Notes under the pieces: generated by a model
What the model saw: only the letters and a program-made list of their open reading frames with translations
What the model was told of the DNA's origin: nothing
The model's database searches: none
Assembly: GCA_900095095.1 (NCBI GenBank)
Contig: FMBT01000138.1
Coordinates: 1 to 29,876 of the forward strand
DNA: 29,876 nucleotides
Reading direction: 5' to 3'
Source of the DNA: Fragilariopsis cylindrus CCMP1102
Lineage: Eukaryota; Bacillariophyta; Bacillariophyceae; Bacillariales; Bacillariaceae
Shown here: piece after piece, positions 1-9,200 of the stretch
Layout of the letters: each line of letters begins with the position of its first letter
Numbering within the stretch: the first letter of the stretch is position 1
Translations under genes and position numbers: made by a program

Positions 1-81
1 TTCATGATGTTCTTAAAGAAAGATCTTGCAAATTGCACTAACTTGCACACATAATTTCTTCACTTTTTCGTCACAATTAGA

Positions 82-613
82 ATGGTGACAGTATTTTATA
101 AATATTTGGGGTAAGTTTTTATTATCATAATTTATTCATGAAGTGAGAATTCAAGTCAACTTTAATTGAAAGGAAAATGATCTCCCTTTTTACTAAAATA
201 GTCTACTGAAACAGTTCGTTTTTTGTGCTATCAATTAATTAATTAATTGATTATTCAGAGGACATCTTGAAATGTTCGAAAGTTGGGAAGATTGTGCAAA
301 ACGAGAGGTAAAAGAAGAATGCAATTTGGATCTTGAAATACCAATATATGGACACACTACAAATGATCCTATGCCATCAGAGAACAAACACTACGTGACA
401 ATATTTATGCTAGCGACGTGTAAAATAACAGATCCTATACAAAGACCAGAAAATATGGAACAGGAAAAATGTGAAGGTTGGAATTCGTATAGTTGGGATG
501 AACTCAAGGTATATCAGAAGAGAGGTAAGCTATTTGGTCCGTTAGATTGCCTCATTCAACAGAATCCAAAAGCAGTCATTGATTTTCTAAATGTTCATAA
601 AAAGAAACAGTAA
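82..613 (+). CDS. NUDT15-like Nudix hydrolase, 5' end uncertain
   Basis: This is a nucleotide pyrophosphohydrolase of the NUDT15/MTH2-like Nudix family, which hydrolyses (often oxidised) nucleoside triphosphates to monophosphates, probably in the cytosol or nucleus. The main exon starts at 259 after an AG acceptor and ends with the stop at 611-613. It carries a complete Nudix box: Gly, five residues, Glu, seven residues, then REVKEEC. Downstream it has HYVTIFM and the family phrase EQEKCEGW, which matches the NUDT15 phrase around EPEKCE-W. A GT donor at 111 and an AG at 257-258 join it in phase to a short upstream piece (82-110, or from 81 if that is itself an internal exon). The protein then reads through LGGHLE, equivalent to the family's PGGHLE. 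The usual 30 or so N-terminal residues are not visible. Either they lie in exons left of the window or the start is the ATG at 82. Family assignment is confident; the 5' structure is not. Confidence 0.75.
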
Positions 614-1038
614 ATAAATACTAATTGAAGACATCATTCGCGCCACGAGTGACTCACCTAAAACTCCGACTCGACTCACTCGATCAAACACATTCTCCCG
701 CAATCTCTTTCTCTGCTTCGATTTATTGTTTCATGTTTTCGATTCTTCTAATTTTTGTTGACCCCATCATCCATCATCAATCATATAACAATATAAACCT
801 ACGAAGTTTAAAAGTCTAAAAGTAATGCACGACAAAGTTAATACAGAAGTGCAAGCAGTTGATACTACGTTAACAGATAGATTATTAGTAGATTCCGATC
901 GCTATTGAGCATTGATTTGACTCAATTCAATTCAATTCGATTCGATTCGATTCGATTTGATTCCAGGAACTGCATTGAATTGCATTGCATTGCATTATTG
1001 CCATTCGATATTCAATATCATATCATAATATCTCTATC
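614..1038. other. intergenic spacer with pentamer repeats
   Basis: This stretch lies between the Nudix gene and COX19, both on the plus strand, so it should hold the terminator of one and the promoter and 5' leader of the other. A pyrimidine-rich, moderately GC-containing part (about 640-730) is followed by AT-rich sequence. Two pentanucleotide tracts occupy 921-963 (AATTC passing into GATTC) and 971-997 (TGCAT). A 64-codon open frame at 625-819 has no recognisable content. I see no gene here. Confidence 0.6.
921..997. repeat. pentanucleotide microsatellites upstream of COX19
   Basis: Two adjacent short tandem repeats with a 5-base unit: AATTC changing to GATTC (921-963) and TGCAT (971-997). 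They sit immediately upstream of the COX19 start codon at 1039, in promoter or 5' leader sequence. Confidence 0.8.
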
Positions 1039-1934
1039 ATGTCGGCTATGAATTTTAGCACATCGAAACAATACGTAAAACCACCTCAACGAGGAGTATT
1101 CCCTCTTGATCATGATGATGAATGTAAACCCTTTATAAAGGCAAGTATACGTATACGTATATGTATTATTTTTAGATTATTCATTCGCATATTATTCACC
1201 GCACCTTTGTCTATGCTACTTAATCTGACATGACGTGACGTGACGTGACGTAACATTCAATATTGAAGAAAATGATCGAATAAACTAAATAACTGTAATA
1301 ATGCAGCAGCAATAACAACTCTCATCTCTGACATTATATATTCTTACACTTTCTATCATCATCATCATAAATACTGTTCTGCACTTTGTTTCTATTTCTA
1401 TTTCTATTCCTATTTTTTAACTTTAAATTCATTCTACACAGAAATACCTGTCATGTCTGAATGATTCAAATGACGTACATCATAAATGTAAAGAAGTTTC
1501 AAAAGATTACCTTCAATGTAGGATGGATCGTCAACTAATGTCAAAGGAAAATTTAAATGATGTAAGTGTACACACAATTTGAAGGGTAAAGTGTTATTAT
1601 TGAAATTCATTTATGATTCGTTTTATTCATTTGCTATTCTATTCTATTCTATTCTATTCTTTTACCACTACTACTGTTTTCATTGTTATTATTACTGCTC
1701 CAAAACCAACCAAATACAAAACAAAATAAAATAAAGATGGGTTACGCTAAAGATAAAGATGTTGTTGGGGCACATGAATATGATAAAGCAAAAGAAAAGG
1801 CAGGTTTTGTTGCTGGTAAACATATACATAAAAAGTCAAAATGGTGGTTCCAATCGAAAACAACCACAAGAACAACAACACCAACAGCAGCAGTAACAAA
1901 TAATAATGATATAAAAGAAGAAGTACAAAAATGA
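1039..1934 (+). CDS. COX19: COX19 homologue, twin CX9C mitochondrial protein, 3 exons
   Basis: COX19 is a small mitochondrial intermembrane-space protein needed for cytochrome c oxidase assembly and copper handling, imported by the Mia40 disulfide relay. Exons are 1039-1140, 1442-1561 and 1737-1934, all joined in phase 0, giving 139 residues. The N-terminus resembles the family (AMNF, then FPLDH, then ECK). Both CX9C motifs are intact. The first spans the exon 1/2 junction (Cys29 to YLSC) and the second is in exon 2 (Cys-KEVSKDYLQ-Cys), followed by the family's RMDRQLM. Intron 1 (1141-1441) has a GC donor in the consensus AAG/GCAAGT and an AG acceptor. Intron 2 (1562-1736) is GT-AG. Exon 3 adds a Lys/Thr-rich tail longer than in yeast or animals. 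No frame break is needed. Function is assigned with high confidence from the motif pair and the flanking family signature. Confidence 0.92.
1231..1252. repeat. TGACG tandem repeat in COX19 intron 1
   Basis: Four consecutive copies of TGACG lie inside intron 1. A second pentamer tract, CTATT, runs from 1634 to 1660 in intron 2, where it forms part of a pyrimidine-rich stretch ahead of the acceptor. Confidence 0.75.
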
Positions 1935-2127
1935 TGATGCTTAAATTATATACAGTACTGTAAAATAAAAAATAACTGATAGAGAAATAAATAAACACGC
2001 GATAATGATGAAGGACTTTTCTTATCTGACAGATTGATTTCTTCTTATTGTGCAGATTAAATATATCAATTTTTTCAAATCGATACTACTAATATCCTGT
2101 ATAATATTATTTATTGCACAATTCTTG

Positions 2128-3354
2128 TTAAAAATCAAGAAGAAGATCTGAGGATCGTTTTTCTTGTGTATTGTTATCTGAATACCCTGTAGCAGCTGCT
2201 GGATTAGAAGGAGAATTAAAGTCCATAAAACCAGTGGGATCTCCGGATCCTCCTCCTCCTGAAGGAGGTGCCATAAATGGATCATGATGTGGAGGCTGCT
2301 GCTGCAGTTGAGGGGTTGTATACATCGGTGTTGTTGCTAATTGTGGAGGTGCCATAAATGGATCCAGTGGAGGTTGCTGAGTGTGAGTGGTGGCAAACAT
2401 CGATGCCGGTGCTGATTGTGGTAGTTCCCCAGAGGTTGCTCCATAACTGGTGAAATTGTTGTTGTTGTGGTTGGTATTTGCGGTTGCCGGTGCGATTGAT
2501 GTAGTTGTCGTTTCTTGTACCATGCCACTAATATCATTATTATTATCTGATATTCTTTTTCCTCCCAATGCAACTATTTCTTCTTCTTTTGCTTTCTTTT
2601 GTTTGTCCAAGGCATCTATATCCCCCCTGGCTGTATCGTAGACGTTCCTAATTTGACGATCGGTGGGTAAAAATCCTTCCTGATCTTCCGCATACACAAA
2701 GGCATCAAATAATGCTACACCAAAATCTTCCTTATGGCCTTTCATTAATCGATCCGTGATCGATAATTCTGCTTTCATTTTCGTTTCCCCGCCATGTAAG
2801 TATCCCGCCTTACCAAAATTAAATAGGGACTGTCCGACCGATTCTGATTTGGTGGGAAAGGCCGCTGCACGATTCGTTTCTGCTTTTGCTAATTCTTCCT
2901 TTTGTGTCACCCGCCGGGCTGCTAATGCTAAAATTTCTTTTTGAGCCGTAATCATGAGTGGTCGTACTAACGTTGTTAGTTTGTCCCCCGCGGCATAAAA
3001 ATTCTGTGATTGTGTTAATGGACTTAAATAATCATACATCGCTACTCCAAAGGATCGTTTTCGATTATCAATGGATCGTTCCACTAACACAATGTCCTTT
3101 ATTATATTTTTATTATTATTTCGATGTGTAATGGCAAATTGAATCGAATTGAATTGAATGGTATATAAAATAAAGTAAATATTATATATGAGAGAAATTC
3201 AGAATTAAAAATATATATTTCAGATTCAAGAATATTCCCGAGTAAAAATGAAGTCTTATATACTTACCGTTCTCAGCTTCGCTTTTTTAGCATGGTTCGT
3301 AGCACTGTCACCTAAATTTCTGGTGGAAGCGCTGATTGCATCCCAGAGTGGCAT
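2128..3354 (-). CDS. DPF-motif protein with duplicated N-terminal domain, endocytic-adaptor-like
   Basis: I do not recognise a named family. Exon 1 is 3268-3354 (ATG at 3352-3354, 29 residues) and exon 2 is 2128-3096, joined in phase 0 across a GT-AG intron (3097-3267), for about 351 residues. The N-terminal two thirds are charged and helical and contain two copies of one pattern. The first is ERSIDNRKRSFGVAMYD and the second DRLMKGHKEDFGVALFD, about 110 residues apart, ending in a Lys/Glu-rich helix. The last 150 residues are Pro/Gln/Asn/Thr-rich and disordered, with two DPFMAPP repeats, a GFMDF element and an acidic, leucine-rich end (DLLLDF). DPF is the classical ligand for the AP-2 alpha appendage, so a membrane-trafficking adaptor is plausible; that is inference. 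No frame break is needed. It is divergent from U2AF1 and convergent with COX19. Confidence 0.75.
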
Positions 3355-3951
3355 CTTTATTTGTTGTTAGGTCTGCCTATTGATTTATACAATAATGGTA
3401 GTAATATGCAGTATGTTGTTGATTAGGATGAGATGAGTGCGTCTTCAATACTGGCCTGTTCATCAATTGCTCGATATATTATGATGTGTTGTACAGTACA
3501 ATATATAAATAAAAGTGACCGCTAACTTACTTCTTCAGTCTCATCTATGTTTTCAATTATTCAGTCTCTTATCAACGAATTCGAGTCGTGCATTTTTAAA
3601 TTTGGGGGATACGTTTTTTATCATACATTTTTATCCACTAAATTAATCACCTTTACGTACTACACCGTACGGTAACGAGGTACAATAAACAACAATAACA
3701 ACAAAAGACAACAAGAAGACAAGAAGCAAGGGTAGACTTTTAACCTTGTTACACTCTAGAATATTCCATCCCATCCTTGCTTACAAGTGACGATAACCTA
3801 CATTTTGTAAATTGATATTTGTACGCAGTTGAAAAAAGCATTTCTGAAAACAATAAATTATAGAAGTAACCACATACCGCATACCGCATACCGCATACTA
3901 TCACCTAATAAATCACCCATATACAATTAATTAATTAAACAACACACAAAA
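3355..3951. promoter_or_regulatory. bidirectional upstream region between the DPF protein and U2AF1
   Basis: This 597-base AT-rich region lies between two divergent start codons (3354 minus, 3952 plus), so it must hold both promoters and leaders. A short 7-base tandem repeat (CATACCG-like, just over three copies) ends near 3900. It is followed by an A/C-rich leader immediately before the U2AF1 ATG. I can assign no specific factor site. Confidence 0.5.
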
Positions 3952-4758
3952 ATGGCAAAACATTTAGCTCGTATCCATGGAACCGAAGAAGATAAGGTCA
4001 ATTGTCCCTTTTATTTCAAGATTGGTGCCTGTCGACATTCGGATCGATGCAGTCGATTGCACCACCGACCGGCCTTCTCTCCGACGATTCTGATCAAACA
4101 TGTGTATCGTCACCCCGAGGCTCCATCAGCATCAGCATCACCCAACAAGAACGCCGGTGGGGACAATAATAGTAATAATAATAATAATAAATCGACTGAC
4201 GAAAGAAAGGCCTTTGAAGAATTTCTGATCTTTTACGAAGAAATGTTTTTGGAATTATCAAAATGCGGGAGGATTGATGAGTTACATATCTGTGACAACT
4301 TAGGTGATCATATGATTGGTCACGTGTATTGTAAATTTTTCAATGAAGAAGATGCGAGTGATGCGATGCAGGCTATGAATGGTCGCTTGTACGACGGCAG
4401 GAAGATGGAAGTAGAATTTTCTCCGGTGACGGATTTCCGTGAGGCACGTTGCCGTGATTTTGATGAAGAGGCCTGTAAGAGAGGTGGATTTTGTAACTTC
4501 CTCCATGCGAAGCCGGTTCCTATTTGTATGATCCGGAGCTTAGAGGCGGATTCGGAAACGGATCGTTGTCGTGTGGCAGAGGAACGGCGTGATCAGGACC
4601 GAGATGAGAGACGATCGAGAAAGAGAGATCGACGAGATCGTCGAGAACGGAAACGTTCGTCACGAAAGTCTAGTCGTAGGTCTAGTAGAAGCAGATCAAG
4701 ATCTAGATCACCAGGGGGAGGAGGATCTGACGATGACAGTCAGTCTGATCGCGATTAA
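3952..4758 (+). CDS. U2AF1: U2AF small subunit (U2AF1/U2AF35) homologue
   Basis: This is the splicing factor that recognises the 3' splice-site AG as the small subunit of the U2AF heterodimer. The frame is intronless and unbroken, 268 residues. CCCH zinc finger 1 (Cys18-x8-Cys-x5-Cys-x3-His) sits in a stretch nearly identical to the human protein (FYFKIGACRH, DRCSRLHH). It is followed by an Asn-rich insert (residues about 66-80), the UHM/RRM domain with CDNLGDHMIGHVYCKF, then SPVTDFREARC and CCCH finger 2 (Cys-x7-Cys-x5-Cys-x3-His) ending GGFCNFLH. An Arg/Ser domain runs from about residue 200 to the end. The loop that is RWF in the human protein is RLY here, so the Trp used to bind the large subunit in animals is absent; plants also lack it. 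The introns elsewhere in the window are the kind of substrate it would process. Confidence 0.95.
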   Translation: MAKHLARIHGTEEDKVNCPFYFKIGACRHSDRCSRLHHRPAFSPTILIKHVYRHPEAPSASASPNKNAGGDNNSNNNNNKSTDERKAFEEFLIFYEEMFLELSKCGRIDELHICDNLGDHMIGHVYCKFFNEEDASDAMQAMNGRLYDGRKMEVEFSPVTDFREARCRDFDEEACKRGGFCNFLHAKPVPICMIRSLEADSETDRCRVAEERRDQDRDERRSRKRDRRDRRERKRSSRKSSRRSSRSRSRSRSPGGGGSDDDSQSDRD

Positions 4759-6279
4759 AATTATTATTTATTAAATTTGTTAATAAATGATAGTTTTGTA
4801 TATGAGCAATACATCACATCATGATTGATCGAGCAAGAAATAATAAATTCTGCGTTTATTGAATGAGAGGTGTAACAATATTTTGCATTAGTTTCCGAAT
4901 ATTATTAGTACAGATAAAATATTATGATCTTGTTCAATAATAAAAATAAATTTAAAACTCCACCAAATAAATGATATCGTTTGGGTAGATACATACTAAT
5001 ACTTCGATATTGCTGCCCACGATGAGTGACGGTTATATAGTATTCCTTACAAAGTAGAGTACATAATATACTTTTGTATATAATACTACTCCACTTGGGA
5101 AACAAACTAATAGGCTAGTTAGGATCCTACTATTCTTCCTTGATAACCTTTCAGATAGGACAAGCTATTGAACTTTTCCTCTTAGTGCAGAGCTGGGACA
5201 TACTTGTGTACAGCGTATCTATAGGTAAATTATCCATCTGAAATCAACCAAGAGGTGGTTACACATACACGCACTATACAAAAAAGATAGGATGAAAAAT
5301 TTGCTTAATTGTGAGGAAAATTGCACTCATATAGAGCTCCTTTCTTGCTTCTCTTTATATATTGTATGTAGCTTCTTTTATCATTGCTGGCTTGTGACTA
5401 GCTACTAATACATGTTCCACGCACCCAACCCAAAAAGAATGTATATATATCTCAGAATGATTAATAATCATAATATTTTCACAAAAGAAGAGCAGTTTAT
5501 AACATTTGTATATTACTTAATACAGGTATCTATGGTCCTACTGGCTTCTAGGAGCTCTAGCTAGAGTTACTTAATACAGGTATCTATGGTTCAACTGGCT
5601 TCTAGGAGCTGTAGCTAGAGTATAGGTACACCCTCCACTCTCTTTGTTACACAACACAATCCCTGGCTTGCTTAGTATGACCCTTAGTATGTATGTTTGT
5701 TTTATATATAAGAGTACTATATAGTATACATACTAATAGTATGTTCAATTAGTGACATATCTTTGACTTTCTTGTCGAGGAAATTGTAAATGACCGTTTT
5801 TAGTATCCTTGGGCATGATTAAAATTACGACAAGATTAGCGATGATTGTAAAGTTTTAATGTAAGAATAATCAAAAAGTATGTGAAGAATGTTGACAAAT
5901 ATGATTTAGGAAAAGTACTACCACCGACTACAGTATAATAAAGTTTAATAGTAACACGAATGCATGAAGGTTAATCGATAGCATACTGTCTCACATACTG
6001 ATTTCATCTTTCAATTGCGAAGCAGTTCCCCGCACTACATTGCAAGTATTACTGTTGCTTCTCGTCCCACAGAATAAATAATTTTACTTCTTTACTTTGA
6101 AGTATTCAAAAGGAGGCGACCTAAAAGAAGAAGAAATAACATAGAACATCGCCTTTATTTTTGGTCGAGAGGATTATTATTATATCGTTGCAAAAATTGA
6201 CATCGTTTGGTAACCACAGATAATTACAAGTACTATATACACAGATAGAGAGAGAGAAAAAGAACAGCGTATAAAAATA
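4759..6279. other. 1.5-kb gene-poor spacer
   Basis: I find no convincing coding sequence on either strand; the only open frames are under 70 codons and unlike the neighbouring genes in composition. I see no tRNA or rRNA signature. The stretch holds the 54-bp tandem duplication listed separately, several short AT palindromes around 5705-5745, and, just before the next gene, a purine-rich leader (about 6243-6262). It presumably includes the U2AF1 terminator and the promoter of the long gene starting at 6280. Confidence 0.5.
5513..5620. repeat. 54-bp tandem duplication
   Basis: Two head-to-tail copies of a 54-base unit (5513-5566 and 5567-5620) differ at three positions. The unit starts TTACTTAATACAGGTATC and ends GCTAGAG. 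The end of copy 1 contains the perfect 12-base palindrome CTCTAGCTAGAG, which is broken in copy 2 by a single C-to-G change. The duplication is in non-coding sequence. Confidence 0.9.
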
Positions 6280-9200
6280 ATGACGACTGTTCCTGCTGGT
6301 GAAACATCTGCTACCATTGTCGATCATTATAATGACGAGAAGGAGGAGAATGACGACTATTACGACGACGAAACATCGGAAGACGAGGAAGCAGAATTAG
6401 AATTTGCTCATTTTCAGAAACAACAACGCCAACAGCAGCAACAACCAGAAATTGATGATGAAAATGATGATTTTGATGAAGATGATTCTGAATCAGAATC
6501 AGAAGCTTGGGAAGATGTATCTGATGACATTGTTGACGACGATGAAAGCGAAATAGAGTCAGACGAGGAAGAAATAGTGTTAGAAGAGGGCGAGGAAGAT
6601 GATGTAGAAGAAAATAATGATAGAATCAAAAACGACAAAATGCTTCAACGTGTCCGAATTAGGATGCTGACTGATGAAAATAGTACTGATGATGATGATA
6701 TATCGGAGGAAGCTGTATCTGATGACGATGAAGTTGAAATAGTGTCAGAAGAGGATGACAGTGACGAATATGAAGAATATGACGATGAAGTAGACAATGG
6801 TATAAGCAAAAATGAAGAAATGCTTCAGCGTGTCCGAAATATGATGCTCAGTGGTGAAAATAACAACGACGACCACGATGATATATCGGATAGTCAATAC
6901 AGTAATGAAGTACGGAATAGTCCAGAACTTGTCATATCTAATACATCAGACCATATTAGCAACAGCAGCAGTAGTAGTAGTATAAGAAGGAGGAATAATG
7001 TTTCGAAAGACGTTTGGGAAGCCTTTGATGCCGATGATGACAATGCTTTCGGGTCGGAGAATGACGACGACGACTACTACGACGACGACGTCAATCGAGA
7101 AGAAAAAGAGCCTAAATGGGAAGAATCTTTTAATGATGATGGTGATGATGATGCGTGGAATCCAATGAAAAAGGGCGATAGTAGTAATGCGAACCGTGAA
7201 AGCAAGCTAGCTGCCGACGTCGTCGATAGTAAAATTGTTGATGACGAGGTGCAGGTTGAAAGGTGGTTAGATCGGGATGCGGATGAACCAGATGATTATA
7301 TTTACGCTATCCGTCGGCTTAGTCAAACTATATACGGTGAGAACGATCCCGATAATGACGTTGAGACCATGTTGCGTAGGTCAACTCCGAAGGATTTATA
7401 TAAGTACCTAAAGCAACAATACTGGTATCGGGTCCATACAAAGCAATTGGAAGAGGATGCTTTGACGAAGAATAAGCCAAACATAGAAGTAGAAGATAAC
7501 AATCACCAGATGTCACAACAAGAAAGAAATTCGAAGCACAAAACAGAAGCGATTGAAGAATTTCTATTGTCAAGGCACACCAACTCCTCACACCATCAGT
7601 CGTTAGAGTCAACTAGAATGAAATCCGAAGTAAAAGGAGAAGAAGGGGATGAAGAGGAATTTTATTTAGAAACGAATGATTCAGATGAAGAATCTTTTAT
7701 AGAAGAGATGGAGGAAACATCAACGCATGGTCAAAATAAAGCAGAATTACTTCCAGAAACTAGCGAGAAGGGTGACGAGTCTGAGTCGTCAATGTATGAA
7801 AGTTTATTAGCCAGGCAAGAAAATTCAGAATACGTCTCAGCACTACACGAGAGTGATCTTAGTAGGGAAGAGTCCATTGTTGATGATCCCAGTGATTCAA
7901 ATTACGATGTACTTCGGGAGGAAAGGTTTGCTCTATATACAGGAGAATATAACGAAACGCTAGCCAGACAAGAGAGTGGAAAAAATGTTGACGAAGACCG
8001 GTTGTACCTATTGGAATTAGCAGTGAGGGATAGACTTGGGGAAGAACTTACTCAAGATGAACTTCTGGACCTTGAAGATTTTGATGCGGGAGAGAATCAA
8101 GAGCAGACGATAGTAGAAGTTGAAAGCTTGTCTACAGAAGAGCGATCTATTCCCGATGACAACAGATCATCAAGCGTACAAGGATTTTTGAATAACGACA
8201 CGGCTAGCAGTGCTGCCTCCGACGAATACAAAGGGGACAATTCAATGTCTATGGGTGGTTTTGCTGATTTTAACAGTGATCGTGACATAACTGATGCTAC
8301 CTCTGCAGCTGGTGCCTCCATCAATGAATTTTCTCAAGAAGATATTTCAGTGTCCATCGGCGATTTAAACTGCTTAAACAATGCATCTGCTGCGAATGAT
8401 GGTTCCGAAGTAAGTGATGATAATTCCCAAGGAGATAGTTCACTGTCCATGGGCGATGTAACTGGTTTGAAAAATGGTAACACCAAGTTTGTTGCAAATG
8501 ATGTTTCCGAAGTAAATGATAATTCCCAAGGAAACAATTCACTTTCCTTTGGAAATGATATCAATTTTAGTACTGGTAAGGAAGAAAGCAACTTTTTAGT
8601 CGAAAGAGAATCATCCTTACATTCTTCACTTTTTAACGGCGATTCCAACTTTTCTTTTAGTCAGTTACAAGATGTAAGAGCAGATTTACCAATGGTAAAC
8701 AGTGAGAGACCCTTGAAAATATCCGTGAAGGATCCTAAAGAGCTTGAATGGAGAAAGAAGAAATAGAAGAAGATTTGTATAGTATGATTGAAGAGGCAGA
8801 AAAAGAAGAACTCAAGGAACTAGTCGATACAGAAACGATTGCTGCGCTGACAAGCGGCGCCATGAATGTAGCGTTGACCAAGAAGTACAAAGATTCGAGC
8901 AAAGGAGAGTACATTTACTACCGTCTGTTGCAAAAGCCGCGTACGATTTTCCTCTCATTGAAGAAGCCGAAAAAAACTCTGGTGAGGAGCTGCCTTTCGA
9001 GATCGTGACAGCTCTTTGTACTATTGCAGCTTGCGCCTGAAGGGTGAGGATGAGGTAGACGAGAATGATATATTCATCAAGAAAAAAACCATATCGGTAT
9101 TCTTGATGATGGCAGAAATACGGATGAATCTGTTGAAATAGCGAAGAGAGAAAGAACAATAAAGGACGAACTGCCTCAATAATGCTTGGGATAAGTCAGC

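Noticed and set aside
625..819. 64-codon plus-strand frame after the Nudix gene
   Set aside because: No homology, low-complexity ends, and position fits untranslated or promoter sequence.
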